A DNA stretch of 64,000 nt from Burkholderia cepacia (GCF_001039005.1 NZ_LDWR01000025.1:1-64000); one strand, 5' to 3'; positions 25,831-34,766 are shown, numbered from the stretch's first letter. Program-made: numbers and translations. Notes: generated from the sequence alone by a model not told the origin.

Positions 25831-27192
25831 TCAGGCGGCCGACGCCTCGCGCGCCGCGGCGACGTCACGCACCGGCCGCCGCAACCCGAGATGCTCGCGC
25901 AGCGTATGGCCGGCATAGTCGCTGCGAAACAGCCCGCGGCGGCGCAACTCGGGCAGTACCAGCGCGATGAAATCGTCGAGCCCGCCGGGCAGCGTCGGCG
26001 CCATCACGTTGTAGCCGTCCGCGCCGTAGCGCACGAACCGCTCCTCGAGCTGGTCGACGATCTGCTCCGGTGTGCCGACGAGTTGCCAATGGCCGCGCGC
26101 GCCGGCGATGCGCAGGTAGAGCTCGCGGATCGTCAGGTTCTCGCGTCGCGCGAGCTCGATCGTGAGTGCCTGCCGGCTCTTGCTTGCATTGGTTTCCGGC
26201 AGCGGCGGAATCGGGCCGTCGAGCGGATACGCGGACAGGTCGAACCCGCCCGTGAGGCCCGACACGAGCGCGAGCCCGACCTTCGGGTCGATCAGTGACT
26301 GCAGCGCGTCGAATTTCTCCTTCGCTTCGCTTTCGGTGCGACCCACGACCGGAAAGACGCCGGGCATGATCTTCAGCGAGTCGGGGTCGCGGCCGAACGC
26401 CGCGAGCTGGCCCTTCACGTCCGCATAAAACGCAACCGCGTCGTCGAGCGTCTGCTGCGCGGTGAAGATCACCTCTGCCGTTCGCGCGGCCAGTCGCGTG
26501 CCGGCCGGCGACGACCCGGCCTGCACGACGACCGGATGCCCCTGCGGCGGCCGCGCGACGTTCAGCGGCCCGCGGACCTGGAAGAAGCGGCCGCGATGGT
26601 CGAGCACATGGCGTTTTTCCGGATCGAAGAAGCGGCCCGACGCGCGATCGCGCACGAACGCGTCGTCGTCCCAGCTATCCCACAGGCCGTGCACGACGTC
26701 GGCGAATTCCTCGGCGCGCGCATAGCGTTCCGCATGATCGAAATGCGTATCGCGATTGAAGTTGCGCGCCTCGTGCGCGCTCGACGACGTGACGAGGTTC
26801 CAGCCCGCGCGGCCGCCGCTGATGTGGTCGAGCGACGCGAACTTGCGCGCGATGTGGAACGGTTCGTTGAAACTCGTCGACGCGGTGCCGACGAGGCCGA
26901 TCCGTTCGGTGACGACCGCGAGCGCCGACAGCAACGTCAGCGGCTCGAACTGCGCGACGTAGCTGTGCGCGGTGCGGCTCAGGAATTCGACGTCGTCGCC
27001 GCGCGTGCCCACGCCGTCGGCGAGGAAGACGAGATCGAACTTCGCGGCCTCGGCCGCCTGTGCGAGCCGCGCGTAGTGGTGAAAGTCGACGCCCGCGTCG
27101 GCCTGCGACCCGGGATGGCGCCACGCGGCGATGTGATGACCGGTCGGATACAGGAATGCGCCGAGATGCAGGTGGCCGGTGCGGGTCGTCAT
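25831..27192 (-). CDS. NtaA/SnaA/DszA-family FMN-dependent monooxygenase
   Basis: A 453-residue luciferase-fold monooxygenase. HLGAFLYPTGHHIAAWRHPGSQAD at about 9-32, KFDLVFLADGVGTRGD, GLVGTASTSFNEPFHIARKFASLDHISGGRAGWNLVTS and the long C-terminal helical region are diagnostic of the NtaA/SnaA/DszA group, which includes sulfone and nitrilotriacetate monooxygenases. It converges with the SfnG-like gene (2 bases apart) and lies 68 bases downstream of an SfnB-like gene. It requires a flavin reductase encoded elsewhere. Confidence 0.9.
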   Translation of the reverse strand: MTTRTGHLHLGAFLYPTGHHIAAWRHPGSQADAGVDFHHYARLAQAAEAAKFDLVFLADGVGTRGDDVEFLSRTAHSYVAQFEPLTLLSALAVVTERIGLVGTASTSFNEPFHIARKFASLDHISGGRAGWNLVTSSSAHEARNFNRDTHFDHAERYARAEEFADVVHGLWDSWDDDAFVRDRASGRFFDPEKRHVLDHRGRFFQVRGPLNVARPPQGHPVVVQAGSSPAGTRLAARTAEVIFTAQQTLDDAVAFYADVKGQLAAFGRDPDSLKIMPGVFPVVGRTESEAKEKFDALQSLIDPKVGLALVSGLTGGFDLSAYPLDGPIPPLPETNASKSRQALTIELARRENLTIRELYLRIAGARGHWQLVGTPEQIVDQLEERFVRYGADGYNVMAPTLPGGLDDFIALVLPELRRRGLFRSDYAGHTLREHLGLRRPVRDVAAAREASAA

Positions 27193-27260
27193 GAGAGGGG
27201 TTCCCGGAAAGGAGGCTGCGCGCGGCAGGCGATCGTCGTCGCCGGACCGGCGCGGCCGGG

Positions 27261-28478
27261 TCAGAACACGCGCCCTTCGGTCAGGTGCGTCGTCACGCCG
27301 TTCAACTCGTAATCGCCGATCACGCGCGCCTTGTGCAGCAGCGGGTTGTGGCTGAAGATCGTGCGAAGGTTGCGCCAGTGCCGGTCGAGGTTGTGCTCGC
27401 GCGCGGTCGCGGACGCGCCGCCGACTTCGAACAGCCGCTCGGCCGCATGCAGCGCGAGCTTGCTGACGATCAGCTGCGTGCGCGCGGTCGCGAGTGCGCT
27501 GTCGAGCACGAGCGTGTGCGCGTCGGCGTCGCCCGCTGCGATCGCGTCGGCGGAACGGTCGAGCGCCCGCGCGTTTTCGCGCACGAGCGCATCGATCGCG
27601 TGACTGTGCGCGGACAGTTCGCCGACGATCTGCTGGATAAAATGATCGTCGCGTGCGGTCGGCGCCGGGCTGTGCAGCGCTGGGCGGCCGTGCGCGAGCA
27701 CGTAGCGGCGCGCGTCGGCCACCACGTTACGCACGATCCCCGCGCCGGTCGCGACGAGATGAAGCTGCCGCAGCGCACCGCAATGGCGGCCGACGAGCGA
27801 CGCGCCGTCGCGCGCGGCCACTTCGTCCGCGAACACCTGCACGTCGTCGAGCAGCAGGCTGCCGCTCGCGGTCATGCGCTGGCCCATCCCGTCCCAGTCG
27901 TCGAGCACCTGCACGCCGTCGCGCGCGACGGGAACGATCACGGCAAGCGCGTCGCCCTGCTCGTTCTCCACGTTGATGCGCGCGAAATCGGCAAATGCGG
28001 TGCCCGTCGAATAGTATTTGCGGCCCGTCACGCGATGGTGATCGCCGTCCCGGCGCAGCACGGTCGTGTTCTCGCCCGGCCGCGACGTGCCGCGCTCGGT
28101 CGACGCGCCGCCGAAGATCGCGCCGGCCAGCGCGCGTTCGAGCTGCACGTCGTTGAACGGCGTGCGCGGCGACAGCCGCAGCGTCTCGGTCATGTCGTAG
28201 TGGATGCGCAGCGCGTGCGCAAGATTCGAGTCGGCCGCGGCCAGCGTCGCGATCGTGTCGAACAGATCGACCAGCGTGCCGCCGAGGCCGCCCCGTTCCA
28301 CCGGAATCCGCAGCACGCCCAGCGCCGAGCGCCGGAAGATCGCGAAGCCTTCGAACGGCAGCTCGCGACGCGCCTCGCGTTGCGCGGCATCCTGCCCGAT
28401 CGCATTCGCGAGATCGAGCAGTGCTGCAAGCGCGTCGCGCAACGCGTCGCTCGGATCGACGGCATCACGGGCAGTCAT
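27261..28478 (-). CDS. SfnB/DszC-like acyl-CoA-dehydrogenase-fold oxidoreductase
   Basis: A 405-residue flavoprotein of the acyl-CoA dehydrogenase fold, in the branch that includes the sulfur-acquisition oxidoreductase SfnB and dibenzothiophene monooxygenase DszC. FRRSALGVLRIPVERGGLGGTLVDLFDTIATLAAADSNLAHALRIHY, TGRKYYSTGTAFADF and GMGQRMTASGSLLLDDVQV are typical. It is the promoter-proximal gene of a two-gene minus-strand unit with the NtaA/DszA-like monooxygenase. A Tn3-type end begins 181 bases upstream. Confidence 0.88.
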   Translation of the reverse strand: MTARDAVDPSDALRDALAALLDLANAIGQDAAQREARRELPFEGFAIFRRSALGVLRIPVERGGLGGTLVDLFDTIATLAAADSNLAHALRIHYDMTETLRLSPRTPFNDVQLERALAGAIFGGASTERGTSRPGENTTVLRRDGDHHRVTGRKYYSTGTAFADFARINVENEQGDALAVIVPVARDGVQVLDDWDGMGQRMTASGSLLLDDVQVFADEVAARDGASLVGRHCGALRQLHLVATGAGIVRNVVADARRYVLAHGRPALHSPAPTARDDHFIQQIVGELSAHSHAIDALVRENARALDRSADAIAAGDADAHTLVLDSALATARTQLIVSKLALHAAERLFEVGGASATAREHNLDRHWRNLRTIFSHNPLLHKARVIGDYELNGVTTHLTEGRVF

Positions 28479-28658
28479 TCGGCGGTTCCTTAAGCGAGAA
28501 GATCGGGAGCGTCGCTGCGTGGCGCGATCACGGCATCCGCGACACGGCGCACACGCAGCACGGCAAAGTATAGGGACGCGCCCGACGCGCGTGAAAAACC
28601 GATTTCAGCTTTTGTTATGCGTGCGCCGGGAATGGTCGCGCACCATCGCGTCAGTGCT

Positions 28659-28695
28659 GGGGGGCCCTCAAGAAACGGGTTTTTCGTACGCTAAG
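28659..28695 (-). repeat. Tn3-family terminal inverted repeat
   Basis: A 37-base sequence starting GGGGGGCCCTCAAGAAACGG and ending CGTACGCTAAG. The GGGG start, the internal CTC-AGAAA-CGG and the CGTACGCTAAG end match Tn21/Tn1721-type terminal repeats of about 38 bases. The stop codon of the transposase remnant lies inside it, as is usual at the transposase end. No matching second end was found in the window. Confidence 0.8.
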
Positions 28696-29090
28696 GCGGC
28701 CCGGCCGATTTTCTGTGGTGCAAGGGCCGGAATCGTCCCTTGGCAACGCGTTTGTTGGCGTGCCACACATCATCACCGGTCAGATTGATGTCGTTCCAGC
28801 CGAGCGGCACGACGTGTGAGATCAGGCTGTCGTCGATCTTGCGCTGCTGCCGCAACGCGACGATCGAACACTCCAGATATACCGCGCTCCAGAGCGTGAT
28901 CGCAGCCACTACCAGAAGACGGTAGAAGAACACCGCCCGTGCCAGTGAATTACGGACTTCTCCCTTATTCAGTCCGGCGGACACGCGCCGACGAAGCGCC
29001 AGGGCCTGAAGCCATTTCAGCGTGAACAACCTACGCTCGATCCGCCCGAGTTCGCGCAGGCCGACCGCAAGCCCGTTCTGCCGCGGATAT
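28691..29090 (-). pseudogene. Tn3-family transposase (TnpA) C-terminal remnant
   Basis: The frame reads [82 protein letters not shown] and GRFRPL. These are the last blocks of Tn3-family transposases. Only about 130 of roughly 1000 residues remain. In addition, an in-frame gap of about 19 residues removes the segment normally between FFxRL and the next helix (GEIRDRSFENQRYRASGLN in relatives). The upstream part (29,090-29,215) is not transposase-like. It is inactive. Confidence 0.85.
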
Positions 29091-29287
29091 GCGCTCTGGA
29101 GCAGCCCCTTGAAACACGGACATAACCTCTGCGGGTAGCCTGTTGCGTGAGGCGTGGCGTGTTGGTCGTCGTCATGATTGGTCAACGGTGCAGCGAGATC
29201 GGGTCGAGATATCAATCTCCGCCGATATCATGTCTCCCCACAACCCTGACGACGACCATCGACACGCCATGCGGGCCAGCCTCCCGA

Positions 29288-30910
29288 TCAGCGTCGAGCG
29301 GCGGCTGCCACCGCGGCGGCAGCGTCCAGAATGCCGGCACCGGCGGGGCGCGCGCGGCACGACTGCACCGCCGCGCCGACAGCAGGTCGGGCTGTCTGCT
29401 TGAGGATCTCGGCGATCCGGCGCGGCGTGAGCGTCGGATTGACAGTAAGCATCAGCGAGACCACACCCGTTACCTGTGGCGCCGCCATGCTTGTTCCGCT
29501 ATCCGCACTAAAGGTATCTTTCTGCGGACTGGTTGAACCAGTATTCGAGGTCGACAGGACGTTGGCGCCGGGCGCGCTTAGCAGTACGTCTGCACCGAAA
29601 TTGCTGTCCCACGCACGGCGACCGGTGTTGTCCGTCGAACCCACCGCGATCACACCCCGGCAATTCGCAGGACGGTCCAGGCCGAATTGATTCCCTTCGT
29701 TGCCGGCCGCCACGACAACAGTTGTGCCTCGTGCGATCACGTCGTCTATCGCGCGTTGCATCTCGTCACCACACCGCCCTTTCCCGCCGAGACTGAGATT
29801 GATCACCTTGGCTGGCGTAGGGTTCGCAGGCGCGCCCGGCACGTCGATTCCAGCAGCCCAGCGAAGTCCGTCGATGACATCGCTCATCGGGCCGCCACAC
29901 TTCCCCAGCACCCGGACAGGCAAGATTTTGCCGTACCAATTGACCCCTGCGATACCCATACCGTTGTTGGCTGTGGCGCCAATCAATCCCGCGACTTTCG
30001 TCCCGTGCCAGGAACTTGCCCGAGGATCGCAGTTGTAGAACCGGCTCGACCGGTCGGCCGCTTCTTCACGCGTGACCCAATTGCCCGGATCGATCGCATC
30101 GGGCCCGCGCGCGTGCCCGTTGTTACCTATCGCAATGCTCGTGAGGAAGTCATAGCCCGGTAGTAGATTCGTGACGAGATCCGCGTGCGGCACATATCCG
30201 GTGTCCAGGACCGCGGTCACCACTGTGGGCGCGCCCGTCGTGATGTCCCAGGCTGCCGGGAGGTTGACGCCGACGGTCGGACTCGAGAGATTCCATTGCT
30301 GGGCATAGTCCGGATCCGTTGGTACCGCACGGACGTTCATCATATCGTCCGCTTCCGCGCCGACCACATCCGGGTCCGCAGCGTAGGCGTTGACAAGCGC
30401 TTCCAGCTTGGCGGCAGGGATGATCCGGTCGAACGCAACCAGCGCAGTCGAGGCCGAAAGCATTCGCTCGATATGTGGGCGGTCGGCCCCATCCACAGCC
30501 GCAAAGATCCGTCCGCCAGCGCCCTGCTTGCCCGTCGCCGCGGCGACTCGATCAATCACGGCCGCGATCCGTCGCTCCGGCGTAACGGCGGCCATCGCTC
30601 GCCCAGCAAGGGCGACGGTTTCGAATGGCGACAGCCTTACGATCACGCCTGCCGCACCTTGGCCCCCGGTGGACGAACTCGGTGCCGTCGCCACCTTTGT
30701 ACTGGAAGTACTGCAGTCCGTGTTATCGGTTGTCGTCGCCGGCGGAGTTGGCGGAGTTGGCTTGGTGCTCGTGCCGCCGTCAGCGGCTGGCGGCACGGTT
30801 GAAACATTCGGCAGCTGGCCTCCCCCGCCATCCCCACCACCGCAACCCGTGAGCGTACTAACAACTGCAATAAGGAATACTGATAATCTTGCGTCTGCAA
30901 AAAGCTTCAT
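29288..30910 (-). CDS. Secreted subtilisin-like serine protease (S8), lipoprotein
   Basis: A 540-residue S8 protease. The lipobox LTGC puts the lipidated Cys at 23 after MKLFADARLSVFLIAVVSTLTGC; a longer ATG 10 codons upstream would spoil this signal. A Gly/Pro/Thr-rich linker to about 80 and a propeptide-like region to about 205 precede the catalytic domain: Asp236 in AVLDTGY, His302 in SSWHGTKVAGLIGA, oxyanion Asn404 in AAGNEGN and Ser474 in SGTSMAAPQV. All catalytic residues are present. It lies between the Tn3 and IS6 remnants and has lower GC than its neighbours, so it was probably acquired with that mobile DNA. Confidence 0.92.
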   Translation of the reverse strand: MKLFADARLSVFLIAVVSTLTGCGGGDGGGGQLPNVSTVPPAADGGTSTKPTPPTPPATTTDNTDCSTSSTKVATAPSSSTGGQGAAGVIVRLSPFETVALAGRAMAAVTPERRIAAVIDRVAAATGKQGAGGRIFAAVDGADRPHIERMLSASTALVAFDRIIPAAKLEALVNAYAADPDVVGAEADDMMNVRAVPTDPDYAQQWNLSSPTVGVNLPAAWDITTGAPTVVTAVLDTGYVPHADLVTNLLPGYDFLTSIAIGNNGHARGPDAIDPGNWVTREEAADRSSRFYNCDPRASSWHGTKVAGLIGATANNGMGIAGVNWYGKILPVRVLGKCGGPMSDVIDGLRWAAGIDVPGAPANPTPAKVINLSLGGKGRCGDEMQRAIDDVIARGTTVVVAAGNEGNQFGLDRPANCRGVIAVGSTDNTGRRAWDSNFGADVLLSAPGANVLSTSNTGSTSPQKDTFSADSGTSMAAPQVTGVVSLMLTVNPTLTPRRIAEILKQTARPAVGAAVQSCRARPAGAGILDAAAAVAAAARR

Positions 30911-31426
30911 AGAGATCCACGTATCGTGTTGGCGAAGCATGGCCCCCTCGCCTGGCTCACGATTAATTATAGTTACGGTGTTTCGACTGGTATCTACAAA
31001 CGTATATCGAATTACGGAATTGTAACGTTGCCGGAGGTGATTGTGTAGGATGACGGAATGATGAATGGCAAATCACGCTACCTCGGACGCCGTTTCCCGG
31101 CGCACGAGGAAGCGCCGATAGTGGATCGGCATATCCCCGCCTTTATTCGTCATTCCGTTTCTTCTCGCAATTATCATTAATCTTTAATTAAGCAATTCTA
31201 AATAACAAATATAAAGTATTTCATTTCCGACACCGCAATGATTGGCAATTTCGGCAATGAATTAAATGGCATCAAAAATTACCAGTCAAATCAAATGACA
31301 AATATACACAGGCAACGTTACTCAGAAGTGACTAGTCAAAAAAAACGACAAATCTATACAATTAGCGCTGTCCAGTGGCGGATGAGCATGGACGAGCCGT
31401 CCGGAGTCGATCCTGGTCGCGTCTTG
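30911..31426. other. AT-rich non-coding island segment
   Basis: About 520 bases of markedly AT-rich sequence, especially 31,150-31,370, unlike the high-GC host. No gene is recognised. It probably holds the subtilase promoter and marks foreign DNA between the protease and the IS6 remnant. Confidence 0.6.
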
Positions 31427-32092
31427 CGCTCTGTAAAGTTTGCGGGGAGTTGGCGGCAAGATGACGACATGAAGAAGACAAAATCTCTTTATTTCGCTCT
31501 CCGTAGTACGTCATCGAATATCCGCAGCCGGAAAGTTTTTCGCGCTGGTACGCAGCGAGCCGCCGCTGCACTATGTCGACGTGCCGCTACTTGACAGGAG
31601 CTGAATCCGTGGCCCGTACCTCCACCAAGAAACCGCCGGCCCGGTCGCCCTCCCTCGCGCCGTCGACGAGAACGGTGCCGAACTTGACATCTTGCTGGAG
31701 AAGCGGCGCGATAGGGCCGCAGCCAAACGCTTCTTCCTGCGAGTGCTACGCGCCTGCCCCGCGCCGAACAAGATCGTCACCGATCAACTGCGCAGCTATC
31801 CGGCGGCCAAGGCCGACATTCCGTAACTCGCGAACGTGAAGCATGTTTTCGTCGAAGCCGCTGCGCGCGTGAACAATCGCGCCGAGAACAGTCATCAGCC
31901 CACGCGCGAACGCGAGCGCCGCATGCGTGGCGTTCGACTGCCCGGTCGGACGCAAGCATTTCTGTCGTGCTACGGCCCGATCCGGCAACACTTCGCGCTC
32001 AAGCGCCATCTGCTGCACGCCTCGCTTTATCGAAAACAACTCGCGGCACGATTCGAGGCCCGGCGCCTGTTCACCGGTTTGGCCCAGAATCC
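31427..32092 (+). mobile_element. IS6-family insertion-sequence remnant
   Basis: The left end looks like GCTCTGTAAAGTTTGCGG near 31,429, followed by an ATG-AAG-AAG-ACA start at 31,470 typical of IS6 transposases. In one frame the sequence then gives RAVDENGAELDILLEKRRDRAAAKRFFLRVLRACPAPNKIVTDQL, a stop at 31824-31826, and NRAENSHQPTRERERRMRG with the C-terminal DDE-domain end. The first third is scrambled and most of the N-terminal domain is missing. The element is dead. Its right part runs to the end of the TauD gene at about 32,090. Confidence 0.82.
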
Positions 32093-33071
32093 GTCCACCG
32101 CCGTCTGTGACCTGGGGCGGACGAATGACGCGGCACGCGGCCCAGAAAGGCGCGTCGCCTTCGATCGTCGTGCGGTACAGCTTGCGGCGCAGGTAGTCGG
32201 GCGTGCCGGCGGCGAGATGCATCAGCGAACGGTTGTCCCAGAACACGAGATCGTGCGCGCGCCAACGGTGCCGGTACAGGTGCTCGGCACGCACGCTGTG
32301 CGCGAACAGTTCGTCGAGCAGCGCGCGGCTCTCGTCGTCGGGCAATCCGACGATGCGCGTCGTGAAATGCTCGCTGACGAACAGCGCGTGGCGGCCCGTT
32401 TCCGGGTGCGTGCGCACAATCGGATGCACGACCGCGTCGACCTGCGCGATCTGCTCGGGCGACAGGTTCGGCCGCCACGGGCTGCGCGCCTGCAGTTCCG
32501 CATAACGCGCGAGATACGTGTGCTCGGCGCGCCGTCCTTCGATCGCGCGGCGCAGGTGGGCCGGCAGCGTGTCCCATGCAAGATGCATGTTCGCGAACAG
32601 CGTATCGCCGCCTTCCGCCGGCAACTCCTGCGCGTGCAGCAGCGAGCCGAGGCTCGGTTTCTCCTTGTACGACAGGTCGGAGTGCCAGAAATGGCCCGCA
32701 TCACCGAGCCCGATCGGCTTGCCGTTCTCGACGATGTTCGACACGATCAGCACCTCCGGATGTCCGGCGAGCGCGAACTGGTGCAGCACGTGGATCTGCA
32801 GCGGGCCGAAGCGGCGGCTGAACGCGATGTGCTCGTCCGGCGTGATCCGCTGGTCGCGAAACACCAGCACGTGATGGTCGAGATGCGCGCGATGGATGCG
32901 CGCGAAACCATCGGCGTCGAGCGGCTGCGACAGGTCGAGGCCGATCACTTCCGCGCCGAGCGGCGCGTCGAACGGAACGATGTCGAAGCGCTGCGCCGCA
33001 CTGTCCGGCCGCGCGGCGGGCGGATGCCCGGCGGCAAGCGTTGCAGCGTCGCGGATGGCGGTAGTCGTCAC
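31746..33071 (-). CDS. TauD/TfdA-like dioxygenase with a read-through tail
   Basis: An alpha-ketoglutarate/Fe(II) dioxygenase of the taurine dioxygenase type. The facial-triad block GHFWHSDLSYKEKPSLGSLLHA supplies His and Asp at about 127-132; the second His is in DNRSLMHLAAG near 278. RTTIEGDAPFWAACR would be near the normal end, about 320 residues. The frame then continues for some 115 residues that are antisense to the IS6 transposase remnant, giving 441 residues in all. The native stop was therefore lost when the insertion sequence landed. The domain itself is intact, so activity may survive. It belongs with the sulfur genes on the other side of the island. Confidence 0.8.
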   Translation of the reverse strand: MTTTAIRDAATLAAGHPPAARPDSAAQRFDIVPFDAPLGAEVIGLDLSQPLDADGFARIHRAHLDHHVLVFRDQRITPDEHIAFSRRFGPLQIHVLHQFALAGHPEVLIVSNIVENGKPIGLGDAGHFWHSDLSYKEKPSLGSLLHAQELPAEGGDTLFANMHLAWDTLPAHLRRAIEGRRAEHTYLARYAELQARSPWRPNLSPEQIAQVDAVVHPIVRTHPETGRHALFVSEHFTTRIVGLPDDESRALLDELFAHSVRAEHLYRHRWRAHDLVFWDNRSLMHLAAGTPDYLRRKLYRTTIEGDAPFWAACRVIRPPQVTDGGGRILGQTGEQAPGLESCRELFSIKRGVQQMALEREVLPDRAVARQKCLRPTGQSNATHAALAFARGLMTVLGAIVHARSGFDENMLHVRELRNVGLGRRIAAQLIGDDLVRRGAGA

Positions 33072-33239
33072 GGCACGGCCCCTGATTCGGTCAAAACGCG
33101 AATCTACGAGTGCGTGCCGGACTGCGTCAACGAAGCGATTCGGATACGTTTATCTGCTGCGGTCATAAAGATCGCTGCTCGGGCATCCGCGTGGCAACGG
33201 GCGGTTGCGCCGGGCACGGAGCCGCGCCGGGCGAGGCCT

Positions 33240-34475
33240 TCACGATTCCGTCGACGGATCCGGTACGCGCACGATGCCTTCCGGATAGCGGATATCGATC
33301 CGGCCGTCCCGATCGCGGATACCCATCGACGACACGACCTCCACGCTCGCGCGATCGACGCCTTCGCAAACGGCCAGATTCGTGTTGGTCCGGTAATAGA
33401 CGCGATGGTCGTCGACCGCAAAGAACCGCGTCAGGAACCGCAGGCTTTTGGCATCGATCCCGGGCAGCGGCTTGCGGTAGTTCTGCCCCCACAGCACGTG
33501 GCCGTCATCGTCGATCAGCACGTCGTGGAAAACGCCGCACGCGGTCTCGACGTCGATGTGCCCCGGCTTGGTCACGATCTTGCCGTCGTAAAGAATCTGC
33601 GCGCCGAGCCGCGCATACCGGTAGCCGAGGCCGACCACGCCGGCCGGATCGTCGATGCCGCGCTTGCGCACGCCGGCGCAGAACAGGTGCTTCGCATCCC
33701 GCGCATACGCGCCGCCGATAAGCGTCAGGCTGGCGACATCGGCCTTGACCACGGTCAGGTAGCGTTCGCCGAGACCGTAGATATCGGTGCCGAAATAGTA
33801 GGCCTGCCGCGAATCGCGATACCAGTCGCCGCCCAGCGATTCCAGCGTCACGGCATCGCCATCGGCGACGAGCCCTTCGCCTTCGTCGTCGTAGCTGAGC
33901 GCGGCGCCGCTCGCGTAATAGCGCAGCCCCGACGCATCGACGGCAAAGTTGTCGACCAGATGCCGAAAGCTGCCGAGATCGAAATTGTTGAGCGCACGAT
34001 ACCGATGCCCGCTGCCGACGCGTGCCCATACGCGTTCGCCATCGCTGTGGAACGGTCCGCCGAGCGGCGCCAGCGGCTCGGTCCGCGTGTCGCACCGTTG
34101 CCGCGCCTCGGCCCCCTGCTGGCGTTGCGCCTCCTCCGCGTCGTAGACCGCCTGCTGCTCCGGCGTGACCGCCGATGCATCCAGATGCTGCTGCAGGTGG
34201 AGCGCATGCAGCGATTGCACGGTCGCGATACAGAACACCGCATGCGGGATCGAGCGCAGATACAGCGCCCAGTCCTCGTCGTCGCACCGGTAGAACCAGT
34301 GCACCGCCTCGCCGTCCCATCCGGCCGCATCCGTGCGGGCCAGCAGCGCGGCCTTGACGTCGCCGACCTTGCCGGGCACGACGAAGGAAATGCTGTAGCC
34401 GGTGTCGCCGAAGACTTCGAGGCTGTCGTCCTCGAACAGACTTCGCATCCGTTTTTCCAGTTCTTGTACGGTCAT
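33240..34475 (-). CDS. DKNYY-domain protein
   Basis: A 411-residue protein made of repeated DKNYY-type modules: short beta-rich units where an Asp-Lys/Arg-x-Tyr-Tyr pattern recurs (ASGLRYYASGAALSYDDEGEG, DSRQAYYFGTDIYGLG, DAKHLFCAGVRK, DDHRVYYRTNTNLAV). The N-terminal 150 residues lack the repeats and look soluble (MTVQELEKRMRSLFEDDSLEVFG). There is no signal peptide. The function of the family is unknown. Confidence 0.82.
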   Translation of the reverse strand: MTVQELEKRMRSLFEDDSLEVFGDTGYSISFVVPGKVGDVKAALLARTDAAGWDGEAVHWFYRCDDEDWALYLRSIPHAVFCIATVQSLHALHLQQHLDASAVTPEQQAVYDAEEAQRQQGAEARQRCDTRTEPLAPLGGPFHSDGERVWARVGSGHRYRALNNFDLGSFRHLVDNFAVDASGLRYYASGAALSYDDEGEGLVADGDAVTLESLGGDWYRDSRQAYYFGTDIYGLGERYLTVVKADVASLTLIGGAYARDAKHLFCAGVRKRGIDDPAGVVGLGYRYARLGAQILYDGKIVTKPGHIDVETACGVFHDVLIDDDGHVLWGQNYRKPLPGIDAKSLRFLTRFFAVDDHRVYYRTNTNLAVCEGVDRASVEVVSSMGIRDRDGRIDIRYPEGIVRVPDPSTES

Positions 34476-34583
34476 GGGTTCCAGTCAGGCAAGGGGCGCG
34501 CCACGGCATGGCGCATGCGCCGCGGTCATTCTAACCATGTCGACGCACACCGCCCCTGCCCCCTTCGGGACACGCAAGGCGCG

Positions 34584-34752
34584 TATCCGCCCGGATACGA
34601 AGACGCCGTTGACCCCGATTCCATCCCATCCGGTTCCCGATCGGGTACGAAACAGCCGATCCATAGCCCGTTCTTCGTTTTCGTTTCCGTCCGGATACGA
34701 ATCAGTGCCTGTACCCGCGAGTTGTGCAATACTGTTCCCGATCAGATACGAA
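34584..34752. promoter_or_regulatory. Four evenly spaced operator palindromes upstream of hipB
   Basis: Sites of the form T(A/T)TCC-N4-GGATA-CGAA start at 34584 (TATCC-GCCC-GGATA), 34634 (TTCCC-GATC-GGGTA), 34684 (TTTCC-GTCC-GGATA) and 34735 (TTCCC-GATC-AGATA); each is followed by CGAA. Starts are 50, 50 and 51 bases apart. The half-sites resemble the TATCC...GGATA of E. coli HipB operators but with a 4-base spacer. The last site overlaps a possible -10 (GATACG, 34745-34750) 17 bases after TTGTGC. It is the likely autoregulatory array of the hipBA pair. Confidence 0.75.
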
Positions 34753-34766
34753 GCACGGAGAACGTC

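Noticed and set aside
34584-34752. A CRISPR-like array because of the 50-bp periodicity
   Set aside because: The repeated units are only about 18 bases of imperfect palindrome, there are just four, and no cas genes are present; operators for HipB explain them better.
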